Assembly: GCA_965223725.1 (NCBI GenBank)
Contig: CBDCXE010000006.1
Coordinates: forward strand, 372,001-436,000
DNA length: 64,000 nt
Origin: CBDCXE01 sp965223725 [NCBI: Nitrospinota bacterium]
GTDB lineage: Bacteria; Nitrospinota_A; UBA7883
Direction of reading: 5' to 3'
Shown here: piece by piece, positions 51,489 to 62,831 of the stretch
How positions within the stretch are numbered: position 1 is the stretch's first letter
Layout of the letters: every line of letters starts with the position of its first letter
Position numbers and translations under genes: made by a program
Notes under the pieces: generated by a model
The model's database searches: none
Told to the model about the DNA's origin: nothing
What the model saw: only the letters and a program-made list of their open reading frames with translations

Positions 51489-52508
51489 ATGCGACGGCCC
51501 ATTAGTAAATTCCTGTTATTTTCCATATTGGCTCATATTATTATCATAGGAATATCAGGCTACATACTCATAGAGTACGACAGCTCCGCAGAGCCGATCA
51601 AAGTATCGGTGACCATAATAGAGCCGGTGGTAAAAAATGATGATATGGACAGAGGCAAAATAGAACTGTTCCCGGAGCCTATGAAAAAAGAGACGCCGAA
51701 AATGGCTGAGTTTCTTTCCCGTTACGACAGCAAGGCGCAAAACATAGCCGATGATAAAAAGAGCATGGCCAGTAAAACAGCCATACCGATGGAGAAGATC
51801 ACCCCGCCACCGCCAGCCAAGGTGAAATGGAAAAAGGATGTCCCATCATCAAAGCCGGAGCCGCCCAAAACAAAGATCGCGACCCTGGCCGATGATAAAA
51901 AGCAGAAACCGCAAAAAACAGTTTCCAGCAAGCTTAACGTTTACTCAAAAAACATCACCAGGCGCCAACCAGTAACCAACCCGGTGTCTATGGTTGACAT
52001 CAAAGGGGCCGAGTCGGATAGAAAAAGCAAGGTGGTAAACGCCAGAATTACGGATCAGCCAAAACAGAGATTTAAAAAATCGCCGCGTCCGTCAGGGGTT
52101 GATCGGTTGAAAGGCTCCGAGCTGGATAAATATATCAGGGCGTCTTCCGGCGATGTTATCGACCTGGGTGACGAAGCGGTGGTCTCCTTCAATACCAAAT
52201 CATTTAAGTATATCGACTATTTCCAGTCGCTCCGAAAGGCGATACAAATGGTATGGGCCTATCCGGAGGAGGCGATCTCCAGCGGCCATTACGGCAAAGT
52301 GATGCTCCGGTTCACGGTCAACAGGAGTGGCGCCCTGGAAAGCATCGGCGTGATCAAATCCACCGGATACACGAGCCTGGATGATGAAGCCAGGTTCGCC
52401 ATCGAGGTGGCCTCGCCTTACGACAGGTTCCCCCTGGGCCTGGAAAAGGATCGGCTGCACATCATCGCCACCTTCAACTACCAGCCCACCTTCAGCGCCC
52501 TGGAATAA
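51489..52508 (+). CDS. TonB family protein
   Basis: A 339-residue energy transducer: one N-terminal membrane helix (about 8-27), a long proline- and lysine-rich periplasmic linker, and a C-terminal TonB domain (about 250-335) with YPEEAISSGHYGKVMLRFTVNRSG and IKSTGYTSLDDEARFAIE. It transmits ExbBD energy to outer-membrane receptors or a related envelope process. ExbBD genes are not here. It is 7 bp after trpF and converges on the DUF4870 gene. Confidence 0.88.
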   Translation: MRRPISKFLLFSILAHIIIIGISGYILIEYDSSAEPIKVSVTIIEPVVKNDDMDRGKIELFPEPMKKETPKMAEFLSRYDSKAQNIADDKKSMASKTAIPMEKITPPPPAKVKWKKDVPSSKPEPPKTKIATLADDKKQKPQKTVSSKLNVYSKNITRRQPVTNPVSMVDIKGAESDRKSKVVNARITDQPKQRFKKSPRPSGVDRLKGSELDKYIRASSGDVIDLGDEAVVSFNTKSFKYIDYFQSLRKAIQMVWAYPEEAISSGHYGKVMLRFTVNRSGALESIGVIKSTGYTSLDDEARFAIEVASPYDRFPLGLEKDRLHIIATFNYQPTFSALE

Positions 52509-52531
52509 CCCAAGGGGAAGGGCCGGTTATT
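52504..52531. terminator. shared convergent hairpin
   Basis: AATAACC (52504-52510) pairs with GGTTATT (52525-52531) around a 14-nt loop, covering the stop codons of both the TonB gene and the leftward DUF4870 gene. T-runs are short, so it is a modest bidirectional terminator. Confidence 0.5.
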
Positions 52532-53003
52532 TTATCAGCCGAATGGTATACGGATATTTGTATTTCTCGCCATTGCTCGCCTTGATGGCGGCGATGATCA
52601 CCAGCACGATATCAGCGATCGCCAGCAAGATTATGATAGGAATACCGACCAAAACAAAAACGAACGGTATCGCAACCAGCATATAGATTGTTATCGATAT
52701 CTGAAAGTTCAGTGACTCCTTGCCATGTTCATCCACCTCCGGCATATCGTTTTTCTTCAGCAGCCATACGATCAACGGACCCAGCACATTACCAAACGGG
52801 ATTTTCGCAGCCCCCAGCACGCCCAAAAACGCGGCCAGATGGCACGCCACAGTCCACAGATTATCCTGACCGGCTTTTTTGTTTTCAACTTCATTGCCGG
52901 ATCCGCTATCAGCGGAAACTACATCGGCCTTTGCGCTTTGGTTATTTGAGTCAGGTTGGTCGTCTGATCCACCATCAGCTTGAACATCTTTCTCATCGCT
53001 CAT
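52527..53003 (-). CDS. DUF4870-type membrane protein
   Basis: A 158-residue protein. The polar, acidic N-terminal 45 residues are probably disordered and cytoplasmic. Then comes the DUF4870 domain with three to four hydrophobic segments and the motifs WTVACHLAAFLG, FGNVLGPLIVWLLKK, DEHGKESLNFQIS. Function unknown. It follows atpC on the same strand after 14 bp and might be read through from the ATP synthase operon. Confidence 0.85.
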   Translation of the reverse strand: MSDEKDVQADGGSDDQPDSNNQSAKADVVSADSGSGNEVENKKAGQDNLWTVACHLAAFLGVLGAAKIPFGNVLGPLIVWLLKKNDMPEVDEHGKESLNFQISITIYMLVAIPFVFVLVGIPIIILLAIADIVLVIIAAIKASNGEKYKYPYTIRLIK

Positions 53004-53017
53004 GACATCACCTCGAT

Positions 53018-53446
53018 CTAGATACGCCCGCTGATCGCCCTCATTCTGGCGCGGGCGCGTTGAAGTTTAATCTCCTGATATTCCCACTCATCATCTGTGC
53101 GGGACATGCTTTCAAGTTTTGTTTCAGCGTTTTTGGCCGCCTTGTCGGCGCGCTCTTTATCGATTTCTTCTACTTGCTCGCATGTTCTGGCCATCACATT
53201 AACATGGTCGCCAGTGATCTCGGCGATACCTCCAGATACGGCAAGCTTTCTTGGCATTCCGCCATCTTCATATTCGATAATCCCGGGCTGCAGTTTCGTC
53301 ATAAACGCCTCATGGCCCGGCATCACACCAAAGTCACCCTCCACCCCAGGGAGCGAGACAACAGGCACAAACGTATCCGCCACCATCTTTGTCGGCGTGA
53401 CGATTTGCAGCGCTATTCCATGTCCTTCCGGATGGCTCTCTTCCAT
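53018..53446 (-). CDS. atpC: ATP synthase epsilon subunit
   Basis: A 142-residue F1 epsilon subunit with the beta-sandwich half (IVTPTKMVADTFVPVVSLPGVEGDFGVMPGH) and a helical C-terminal half. It links the rotor to the catalytic head and can inhibit ATP hydrolysis. Last gene of the operon, 3 bp after atpD. Confidence 0.94.
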   Translation of the reverse strand: MEESHPEGHGIALQIVTPTKMVADTFVPVVSLPGVEGDFGVMPGHEAFMTKLQPGIIEYEDGGMPRKLAVSGGIAEITGDHVNVMARTCEQVEEIDKERADKAAKNAETKLESMSRTDDEWEYQEIKLQRARARMRAISGRI

Positions 53447-53449
53447 ATC

Positions 53450-54868
<1,419 letters not shown>

Positions 54869-54895
54869 CTACCTTCTCTCCTGGTTCCTTGTTTA

Positions 54896-55768
54896 TTAAT
54901 TTTCCAGCGCATCCGCCCCGGTCACCACTTCGATCAGCTCTGTGGTGATGGCGGCCTGGCGCGCCCTGTTATATTCCAATGTCAGATCAGAGATCATCTC
55001 TTTCGCGTTTTTTGTCGCCGCGTCCATGGCGGTCATCCGGGCGCCATGCTCCGATGCGGATGATTCCAGCAGCGCGCGGTATATCTGCGACGCCACATAC
55101 CGCTTGAGCAACCCGTCCAGTATATCCTCGGCGGACGGCTCGAACTTGTATTCAACCATCAACGGGTCCAGCTCATCCTTCTCCTTGTCCGGCAGCTCCA
55201 CCGGCAACGCCGGGATGGTCCTGGTCTCCTGCACGACCACGTTTTTGAACTGGTTGAAGATCATGTATACCACATCGACCTTTTCCGATACAAAATTGTC
55301 GATGACAACATCGGCGATCTTTTCCGCCAGTTCATAGCTGATCCGGTTGCCAAAATCGGTGACGCCGTCGAGCGTCTCCAACGTTTTGCGTCTGCCGAAA
55401 AAAGCGGACGCCTTTTTGCCCACAGGAAACAGCGTGATGCCCATGCCTTCATTATCGGCGATCAGCTTCTGGGCGGCTTTCAGGATGCTGCTGTTAAATG
55501 GACCGCACAGCCCTTTGTCGCCGGCGAACGTGATAATAAGAATATTCTTCACTTCCCTGCGCCGCAACAACGGGTGCGCCTCCGGCTGTGACCGGGCCGT
55601 CAGGTTCTCCATCAGTTCCATCATCTTGCCGGAGTATGGCCGGGACGCTTCCACAGCCTCCTGCGCCTTGCGTAGCTTCGCCGCCGCCACCAGCTTCATC
55701 GCTTTGGTGATCTGCTGGGTGTTTTTGACCGACGCGATCCTGCGCCGAATATCTTTCAGGTTCGCCAT
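54896..55768 (-). CDS. atpG: ATP synthase gamma subunit
   Basis: A 290-residue rotor shaft: N-terminal coiled coil DIRRRIASVKNTQQITKAMKLVAAAKL and the C-terminal coiled coil NAKEMISDLTLEYNRARQAAITTEL, with the Rossmann-like middle (TFAGDKGLCGPFNSSI). Complete. Confidence 0.97.
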   Translation of the reverse strand: MANLKDIRRRIASVKNTQQITKAMKLVAAAKLRKAQEAVEASRPYSGKMMELMENLTARSQPEAHPLLRRREVKNILIITFAGDKGLCGPFNSSILKAAQKLIADNEGMGITLFPVGKKASAFFGRRKTLETLDGVTDFGNRISYELAEKIADVVIDNFVSEKVDVVYMIFNQFKNVVVQETRTIPALPVELPDKEKDELDPLMVEYKFEPSAEDILDGLLKRYVASQIYRALLESSASEHGARMTAMDAATKNAKEMISDLTLEYNRARQAAITTELIEVVTGADALEN

Positions 55769-55771
55769 AAC

Positions 55772-57280
55772 TTACTGCTCGAACCGCTCTTTGAAATCTT
55801 TAATCGCCGCTTGCAGTTTCTCATCGGTGGCGTCGGTGATCTTGCTCTCTTTCATGATGTCCGCGCTGATCTCCGGATATTTGGTTTCGCAGAACGACAG
55901 GAACTCCTCTTCGAACTTCGCCAGCGCCGACACCGGCAGGTCGTCCAGATGCCCATTGACACCACAATAGATGATCAGAACCTGCTTATCGATCGACAAC
56001 GGCTTGTACTGTCCCTGCTTGAGGATCTCCACCAGCCGGGCGCCCCGGTGGATCTGCTGTTGGGTGGCGTCATCCAGGTCGGAGCCGAACGCCGCGAACG
56101 CCGCCAGCTCCCGATACTGCGCAAGGTCGAGCCGCAACCGACCGGCCACCTGTTTGGTCGCCTTGATCTGGGCCGATCCGCCCACGCGGGAGACCGATAT
56201 GCCGACGTTGATCGCCGGACGCACACCGGAATAGAACAGGTCTGTTTCCAGAAAAATCTGCCCGTCGGTGATCGATATAACGTTTGTCGGGATATATGCG
56301 GAGACGTCGCTGGCCTGCGTCTCGATGATCGGCAACGCGGTCAACGATCCACCGCCCAGCTCGTCGCTCAATTTAGCGGCCCGCTCCAGCAATCTGCTGT
56401 GACAGAAGAAAACGTCGCCCGGATACGCCTCGCGGCCCGGGGGGCGGCGCATCAGCAACGACAGCTGGCGATAGGCAGCCGCCTGCTTGGAAAGATCATC
56501 ATATATGATAAGCGCGTGTTTGCCATTGTCCCGGAACCATTCGCCCATGGCGCACCCGGCGTAAGCGGCCATATAAAGTAGCGGGGCAGGCTCCGAAGCG
56601 GTGGCGGCCACAACAGTCGTATAATCCATGGCGCCATACTCTTCCAACGTTTTACGGACATGGGCCACGGTCGAGCGCTTCTGCCCGATGGCCACATAGA
56701 TGCAAAATACGTCGAGGCCTTTCTGGTTCAATATAGTATCGATGGCCACCGCGGTTTTGCCGGTCTGCCGGTCGCCGATGATCAGCTCCCTTTGGCCCCG
56801 GCCGATCGGGATCATCGCGTCGATCGCCTTGATGCCGGTCTGGAGCGGCTCATGCACCGATTTACGCTCGATAACGCCAGGCGCGATACGCTCCACCGGG
56901 CCGAACTCTTTCGCGTTTATCGGGCCCTTGCCATCGATCGGCTCGCCAATGGCGTTGACCACCCGGCCGACAACTTCCATACCGACCGGCACTTCGAAGA
57001 TTCTACCGGTCCGGTTGACCTCGTCACCCTCTTTAATTTCTATATCACTGCCCAGCAGAACCGCGCCGACGTTGTCCTCCTCCAGGTTGAAGGCCATGCC
57101 CACAACACCGCCAGGGAACTCCAGCATTTCGCCGGCCATGCAGTTTTCCAGGCCATATATCCGGGCTATACCGTCGCCGACGGATATAACCACGCCCACT
57201 TCCTTTAGTTCGACTTTCTGCGCATAGTCGTCTATCTGTTGTTTGATAATCGAGCTGATTTCTTCGGCTTTGATACTCAT
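55772..57280 (-). CDS. atpA: ATP synthase alpha subunit
   Basis: A 502-residue regulatory subunit with P-loop GDRQTGKT near 170, [20 protein letters not shown], and the alpha signature [17 protein letters not shown]. Binds ATP but does not catalyse. Stop is 3 bp from the gamma start. Confidence 0.98.
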   Translation of the reverse strand: MSIKAEEISSIIKQQIDDYAQKVELKEVGVVISVGDGIARIYGLENCMAGEMLEFPGGVVGMAFNLEEDNVGAVLLGSDIEIKEGDEVNRTGRIFEVPVGMEVVGRVVNAIGEPIDGKGPINAKEFGPVERIAPGVIERKSVHEPLQTGIKAIDAMIPIGRGQRELIIGDRQTGKTAVAIDTILNQKGLDVFCIYVAIGQKRSTVAHVRKTLEEYGAMDYTTVVAATASEPAPLLYMAAYAGCAMGEWFRDNGKHALIIYDDLSKQAAAYRQLSLLMRRPPGREAYPGDVFFCHSRLLERAAKLSDELGGGSLTALPIIETQASDVSAYIPTNVISITDGQIFLETDLFYSGVRPAINVGISVSRVGGSAQIKATKQVAGRLRLDLAQYRELAAFAAFGSDLDDATQQQIHRGARLVEILKQGQYKPLSIDKQVLIIYCGVNGHLDDLPVSALAKFEEEFLSFCETKYPEISADIMKESKITDATDEKLQAAIKDFKERFEQ

Positions 57281-57299
57281 ATCTTCTGGCTATCCTCAG

Positions 57300-57836
57300 T
57301 TATTCCAGGCCGACCCTAAGGGCCTTTAGCTGGTTTTTGATGCTTCCGTCATATACGACGCTACCCATACGCGCCGTTACCCCGCCTATCAATGACGGGT
57401 CGACTTTAATATTTATAATCGCTTCCTTGCCGGCAAGGCTGCTGAGGGTTTTGGTAAGCTCTTCCCTCGCTTCCTGGTCGAGCTCGGTGGCGGATGTGAC
57501 ATCCACACGAATACGACCCAGCATATCAAGTGCGATTTTTTCGAATTCATTGGCGACAATCCCCACAATCCCGATCCGATCCTTTTCCAGCAGACGCTGC
57601 AACATAGCGCCGGCCGTATCACCCATATCGATCTTCTGACCGATGGCCTTGACGATATTTTCCTTGTCGCCCAGGCTGATGGCAGGGTTCAATAACGCGG
57701 TTCTCAGGTCTTTATTATCTTCAAAAAGGTCGGCGAATGTATTGAGCTTTGTCAATACCGTCTCCAGGTCATCCTTGCCCTTATAGGTTTCAGCAAAGGC
57801 TTTGGCGTATCTTCGGGCGACTGCGGTCTCTTTCAA
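57300..57836 (-). CDS. atpH: ATP synthase delta subunit
   Basis: A 178-residue stator subunit: N-terminal helical bundle beginning AVARRYAKAFAE, and the C-terminal part with VDPSLIGGVTARMGSVVYDGSI. It joins F1 to the b/b' stalk. Its start overlaps the atpF stop by 4 bp. Confidence 0.95.
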   Translation of the reverse strand: MKETAVARRYAKAFAETYKGKDDLETVLTKLNTFADLFEDNKDLRTALLNPAISLGDKENIVKAIGQKIDMGDTAGAMLQRLLEKDRIGIVGIVANEFEKIALDMLGRIRVDVTSATELDQEAREELTKTLSSLAGKEAIINIKVDPSLIGGVTARMGSVVYDGSIKNQLKALRVGLE

Positions 57837-58402
57837 TTCTTTTTCTCCATACCGGATATATAATTTTCCAATAGACGTTTGCGGTCATCCGGGTTGACAT
57901 TGTTTTTCAGGATATTCTCCGCCAGGTCGATGGCCGCTTTTGCCGTCTGGCGGCGCAGCGACGATTTGGCGTTTTGTGTCTCGATATCGATCTGTTCTTT
58001 CGCCTTCTCCACAATCTTATCCGCGTCCAGCTTCGCCTGCTCCACAATCTTGTTGCGGATCATCTCGCCCTCTTGCCTGGCTTCTTCTTTTATCTTCTCG
58101 CTCTCGGTTTCTATATCCTTAAGTTTCCGCTCATATTCGGCCAAGCTTTTATCGGCGGTGGCGCTGGCCTCTTCCAGGTTGGCGATACGTTCCGCTATCA
58201 GGTCCGCCCTTCGTTTGAAAACCGGGGCGACGTATTTGATAATGACATAAGTAAGGGCGCCAAAAACCAGCAGCGAGTTGAGTATTCTGCTGCCGTCGCG
58301 GGTCCAGGTCCATTCTTCGGCCATCGGTATGCCAGAGGCGAATGCAGGGGAGGCGATAAACAACAGCGTGACGGAAACGAAGTAAACAGAGCGTATAGAC
58401 AT
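57833..58402 (-). CDS. atpF: ATP synthase b subunit, with signal-like N-terminus
   Basis: A 189-residue b subunit with a hydrophobic signal-like leader before the membrane helix (ILNSLLVFGALTYVIIKYV) and a long charged coiled coil. Such a leader is typical of b subunits in the delta-proteobacterial type of operon. It shares one base with b' and 4 bp with delta. Confidence 0.93.
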   Translation of the reverse strand: MSIRSVYFVSVTLLFIASPAFASGIPMAEEWTWTRDGSRILNSLLVFGALTYVIIKYVAPVFKRRADLIAERIANLEEASATADKSLAEYERKLKDIETESEKIKEEARQEGEMIRNKIVEQAKLDADKIVEKAKEQIDIETQNAKSSLRRQTAKAAIDLAENILKNNVNPDDRKRLLENYISGMEKKN

Positions 58403-58827
58403 CAGATCTTCCTGCCTATGATTTTTTCCGCCAGGGAAGATCCGAACGATTCCACCTCTTTCTCCAACGATTCGGAGGCTTGCTCCACTTCCGCTTTGAT
58501 CTCTTCTTTCGATTTGTCGATCATGCTGGCGAACTCCGCCCTGGCCGAGTTGATCATTTTTGTTTGCTCTTCGGTGGCCTCCTTACGGGCGCTGGCGACT
58601 ATTTCGCTGGCTTCATGGCGCAGTGTGGCGACATCTTCATTATATTTTTCCAGCGCCTTTTCGCCACGTTTCGACAGCTCATGGGCGTCGTTGCTCATTT
58701 TGCCCAGGCGTCGTTCGCGCTCTTCTACGTTGGCCAACATCGGCTTGAAAACAAAATAGTTTAAAAACCACAACATTATCAGAAAATTTATCGCCTGAAT
58801 TATCAGCGTAAAGTTAATCTCTATCAT
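58402..58827 (-). CDS. atpF': ATP synthase b' subunit
   Basis: A 141-residue b-type subunit: membrane helix at the N-terminus (ITLIIQAINFLIMLWFLNYFVF) and a charged coiled coil. Having b' and b as separate genes implies a heterodimeric stalk. First gene of the seven-gene F1/stalk operon. The a and c subunits are not encoded in the window. Confidence 0.9.
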   Translation of the reverse strand: MIEINFTLIIQAINFLIMLWFLNYFVFKPMLANVEERERRLGKMSNDAHELSKRGEKALEKYNEDVATLRHEASEIVASARKEATEEQTKMINSARAEFASMIDKSKEEIKAEVEQASESLEKEVESFGSSLAEKIIGRKI

Positions 58828-58940
58828 TTTTCTCTATACTTTAACGGCGCTTCCGTCGCAACGTTATCATCCCTTTATATTACTGGCCTGTATGTTCCGA
58901 AACCAAGAAACGCCGATTTTAATATGTTTGCTTTTTTATT

Positions 58941-59114
58941 TCAACAGCTATTGTTAATAAAATGCAATTTGCCAAAACTCTCGTCACATCTCCACACAAG
59001 CGCCTTGACGCCGCTCTCTGCGCGAATATAAAGGAACTTTGCCGACGCGACAGCGAAACCTGCGCTGGCCACTGCCGTGGGCAGACCAATTACCCTGTCG
59101 GGATAAATGATCAT
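58941..59114 (-). CDS. possible 57-aa protein
   Basis: In the 430-bp gap between b' and the tail-fibre-like gene, this short frame starting ATG 59114 has an alanine/valine-rich middle (VIGLPTAVASAGFAVASAKF). Codon choice looks coding-like, but I see no ribosome site and know no family. It lies downstream of the tail-fibre-like gene on the same strand. The rest of the gap holds nothing I can support. Confidence 0.3.
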   Translation of the reverse strand: MIIYPDRVIGLPTAVASAGFAVASAKFLYIRAESGVKALVWRCDESFGKLHFINNSC

Positions 59115-59254
59115 GCCTTTCGTATTCGTTCATAATTCTTAACCGTCCCTTCATTTCCGCTGGAAGTGAGCATAGCGAACGCTACCAGCGCGAACCAAAA
59201 GGAACACACAACAGCGCGCCAGCGTCACCCGGTGTGGCCGTGCCACCATGCCAG

Positions 59255-60850
59255 CTACATGGACGTCCATGCGCCATTGATATATCCCTCCATCTGGTTG
59301 GTGGTGGTGTTATAGACGATCATGCCGTTCACGGCGGTCAACGCGTCCCGTTGCGTGGTGGTCATCCGCGGCATCAGCACCGCCCCGGTGGTCGACGCCA
59401 CCTCCAGCGCAGCGCTGGCCGCAGGGGTTGTGACACCCAGTCCTACACCACCACCGTAATTTGTGGTAAAGGGTGAGCCGTTCGGCACGCCGTTGGCCAG
59501 GCGGGAGGTGATGGCGCGGACCCACACGATCTTCTGGGACTGGGTGATGGCCCCGTAATCCAGCGTCACCCGCAGATACCGTTTGACGCCTGGGTCGGGC
59601 AATATCGACATAAGCGGCAGGCGGGTGTCGGGGGTTCCGGGTATGGTGGATTGTCCGCTTTGTGTCCACGCTATTTTATCTGCGCTATCCTCCACGGTGA
59701 CCACGCAACCGGCCGGCACACCGCCAGAGTACTCTCTGTAAATGGCCAGCAGCCCGCCGTTGTAAAAGGTGATCACATCGACGGTGAACCGGAACTTTGC
59801 CTGGGCCGCCGGCACGATCACGCTTGTGTTTTTATTTCCATCGAAGAGGTTATCGAGGCTTTGGGCCCATGTCTGCCATGCGGCGCCGTCCCAGTATTGC
59901 ACGTCGCTGTAGGGTCGGCTCTGGAAGGCGTCGGCCCATCCGTTGAAAGGAGCGCTGGTGATGGCGCCTTCAGAAAGCTCGAACTTCACAGGGAAATAAT
60001 CGCCGTTGAGTTTTATTTTATCGACCCCCAGTTCGGTGAACGTACCGGCCGCCGGGGTGGTCCCTCCGATGGTGGCGCCGTCGATCGTCCCGCCGGTGAT
60101 ATTAATAGAAGCGGGCGATGTTTCGCCCACCAGCTTGGTTGTGGCGTCGGGGAAGGTAAACGTGCGGTTGGCGGTCAACCCGGTGGTGGACAACTGCGCG
60201 CTATCGCCCAAGTAGTTGATTTCAAATGATGTGGCGTCGGTGCCGCCGTCGCTGTTCTGGGTATGCAGCCGGCTGTCGTTCCCCTGGCACACCGTGTTGG
60301 CCGTCGACCCGTACACCGGCTCCAGCACCGCGTCCACATTGTCGCCGCTGTTGGTGACACCGTTGGCGCCTGCCACGGTATTGGTATCACCCGCAGTGGC
60401 CGAGGCAGAGCCGAGGCTGAAATAAATAGCGGTGGCGGAGATGACAAATCCGATCATGGTTTGTGTTGCTGCTGTTGTAACTGTTCCGGTGGAGGAGAGA
60501 TAGACGAACTTGTCGGCCGACCCGAACGCCCAACCGCCGCTCATGACACGCCCGTTCATCACCAGCTTCACCGGGTTGTCGGCGGCCACAGTCTCCTCCG
60601 CCACACCCAGCGGGTCGCCCAGGGTATAGGTGGCGCTGTCGGCCAGATAAGCCTTTTTGGCGCCGGCGCCATCATCCTTGATCACCGCCACATCCCCCTT
60701 GTTCAGGGCCACGGCCGCGGTTATCTCGAATATCATCGCCGGCTCGTCCAGGGTGTCGAGCGCCTGGTTATACCAGACATCCCAGTTGTCGGTGGAGCCG
60801 GGCGCGATTTTTATCAAATTTCTGTTGGGTGTATATCCTTGTATCGGCAT
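59255..60850 (-). CDS. phage-tail-fibre-like surface protein
   Basis: A 531-residue protein without a signal peptide. The N-terminal part (about 1-140) is of virion-structural type (KIAPGSTDNWDVWYNQALD). Middle repeats carry the tail-fibre phrase ITGGTIDGATIGGTTPAAGT. A discoidin-like carbohydrate-binding part lies at about 290-455. The C-terminus has VLMPRMTTTQRDALTAVNG and ends in YNTTTNQMEGYINGAW, as in many phage tail fibres. No other virion gene is in the window, so it is an orphan: a prophage relic or a host-used fibre or adhesin. GC-rich against its intergenic surroundings. Confidence 0.7.
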   Translation of the reverse strand: MPIQGYTPNRNLIKIAPGSTDNWDVWYNQALDTLDEPAMIFEITAAVALNKGDVAVIKDDGAGAKKAYLADSATYTLGDPLGVAEETVAADNPVKLVMNGRVMSGGWAFGSADKFVYLSSTGTVTTAATQTMIGFVISATAIYFSLGSASATAGDTNTVAGANGVTNSGDNVDAVLEPVYGSTANTVCQGNDSRLHTQNSDGGTDATSFEINYLGDSAQLSTTGLTANRTFTFPDATTKLVGETSPASINITGGTIDGATIGGTTPAAGTFTELGVDKIKLNGDYFPVKFELSEGAITSAPFNGWADAFQSRPYSDVQYWDGAAWQTWAQSLDNLFDGNKNTSVIVPAAQAKFRFTVDVITFYNGGLLAIYREYSGGVPAGCVVTVEDSADKIAWTQSGQSTIPGTPDTRLPLMSILPDPGVKRYLRVTLDYGAITQSQKIVWVRAITSRLANGVPNGSPFTTNYGGGVGLGVTTPAASAALEVASTTGAVLMPRMTTTQRDALTAVNGMIVYNTTTNQMEGYINGAWTSM

Positions 60851-60948
60851 TTTTCATATCTCCAGTCACTATAATCGTTTCTGCACTTTCTGTGCATTAC
60901 ATACGAATATAGAATATTTTCACTATCAGTAAATAGCAGGTGAGGGAT

Positions 60949-60993
60949 TTGAAGCATTTGGAGCATATGAGGCATTTGAAGCAAAAGAAGCAT
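60949..60993 (+). repeat. five tandem 9-bp units
   Basis: TTGAAGCAT, TTGGAGCAT, ATGAGGCAT, TTGAAGCAA, AAGAAGCAT in direct succession in the 296-bp divergent gap between the tail-fibre-like gene and the S74 protein. The common core is (A/G)(A/G)GCA. It could be iterated protein-binding sites or a slippage-prone array. The rest of the gap holds no gene. Confidence 0.65.
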
Positions 60994-61146
60994 CTGTGGA
61001 ATCCAATTTCACCCGTTTTGGCACGGTTATTGTCTGGCTGTTGCTTTGTCTGGCGATTTCGACTACAATTTTACTAGTATAAAATATTCAGGGCATCTGT
61101 ATCGGGGACAGTTATATACACCAAACTTTCTTTATGGGAGGACGCC

Positions 61147-62729
61147 ATGTTTTCTGCCAGAACAGCGCCACAGTTTTTATTGATTATTCTCACCATCACA
61201 CTCACATTTTTGACAGCCGTCTTGGCCAATGCGCAACCTGTCAACAATGTCGTTAATTTCGCCGGTGGCTACGCTTATCGGGGTGAAAACATTGCTGCCG
61301 GCAATAATAGCAGTGGTCTGCGGGGCAGAGCCAGCGGCGCCACCGGGGTCACCATGGGGGTCAGGGCCACAGCGACAGCCCAACCGGCAGAGGTGTTTTT
61401 GGTGTGGCTGCCTCCACCACTGGTCCAAACTATGGTGTTAGGGGCGAAAGCAGTAGTTCAAGTGGCGTAGGTGCCTATGGTCGCGCCACCGCTGCCTCTG
61501 GCGTCAACTATGGAGTTATTGGCGTTACCAACAGTTCAAGCGGCTACAGCGGCTATTTCGTCGGGGGCGATTTTCTGGTAGTCGGCATGCTGAGACTGAA
61601 TCGTCACACTACCAGCCCGAATATCATCGGCGGGCACAATGGTAACAGTGTAACGCCTGGGGTGTTTGGCGCGAGTATTGGCGGAGGTGGCGGCGCCGCA
61701 TCTCCGAACAAGGTGAGCAATAATTACGGAACAATCGGCGGTGGTAGTGGTAACCGGGCGGGAGGTCAAGCACCAAACCCAGCCTTCGCGCCACACGCCA
61801 CCGTGAGCGGAGGTCAAAGTAACACCGCCAGCAACTGGCGTTCCACAGTGGGCGGAGGCGACTTTAACACCGCCAGCGGCTCGCAATCAACCGTTGGTGG
61901 AGGAGGTAGTAACACCGCCAGCAGCTCTGGATCCACCGTAGGCGGAGGTGGAGTCAACACCGCCAGCGGCGGTAGCTCCACCGTTGGTGGAGGGAGTAGA
62001 AACACCGCCAGCGGGGGTTATTCCAAAGTGGGTGGTGGACAAAAAAACACCGCCAGCGGACAATATTCCATTGTAGGTGGTGGACAGAACAACGGCGCCG
62101 GCAACAGTTACGCCGCGGTGGGCGGCGGAGCATTCAACAAAGCTTACGGCGCGTTTTCCACCATCCCGGGCGGGCATGGCAACGTGGCGGCCGCCTACAG
62201 CTTTGCCGCGGGCAGAAGGGCCAGGGCCGTCCACACAGGAGCTTTTGTCTGGGGTGACAGCACCAACGCCGATCTTAACTCCACGACCCACAACCAGGTA
62301 ACGTTCCGGGCCAGAGGTGGCTACCTTCTGTTTACCAACGCTGGAGCTACCCTAGGGGCGCGGCTGAACCCAAACGCCACGGCATGGGTAGCCATGAGTG
62401 ATCGGGCATCGAAGGAGAAGGTGAAGAAGGTGGACAGCCGTCAAGTATTGGATAAACTGTCGAAGATGGAGATAGCCACATGGCAGTACAAGGGTGTGGA
62501 CACACCGGTACGGCACATGGGCCCGATGGCGCAGGATTTTTACAAGGCGTACAGCCTGGGTCATGACGAAAAGGGGATCTCCACCCTCGACGCCGACGGT
62601 GTTGCCCTCGCCGCCATTCAGGGACTGTATGACCTGGTGAAGGAGAACAGAGAGGTAATCGAAACTAAGGAAACAGAGATTGCGGAGCTGAAAGCGCGGT
62701 TGGCCACGCTGGAGGGCATGCTGAACTAA
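61147..62729 (+). pseudogene. YadA-head/S74-chaperone surface protein, interrupted by one frameshift
   Basis: Read in two frames joined near 61364-61366, this gives a protein of about 527 residues. A signal peptide (cleavage after AVLANA) leads into 'YGVRGES'-type repeats, then six or more 15-residue YadA-like head units (S-x-VGGG-x-x-NTASG), a knob (FAAGRRARAVHTGAFVWGD), and a C-terminal S74 intramolecular chaperone domain starting MSDRASKEKVKKVDS, with a terminal coiled coil. S74 domains trimerise fibres and then cut themselves off. The ATG at 61147 has GGAGG before it. The first frame ends at 61470 and the second opens before 61404. One extra G at 61364-61366 would restore VRGHSDSPTGRGVFGVAAST. 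A real lesion, a phase-variable site or a base-call error are all possible. Confidence 0.8.
61821..62090 (+). repeat. 45-bp in-frame repeats of the head region
   Basis: AACACCGCCAGC recurs at 61821, 61866, 61911, 61956, 62001 and 62046, an exact 45-bp (15-residue) period. Units are near-identical at the asparagine-threonine-alanine-serine corner and variable between. The DNA-level identity favours expansion or contraction by recombination. Confidence 0.85.
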
Positions 62730-62831
62730 CATTTGTGGCGGGCAGCTCAACTGATATGTAGGCTGCAACTTTTTCCCTGCCCCGGCTCCAGGTCGCTCTG
62801 CGCCATGGGGGCCCTGGTATGGCAACCAAAT

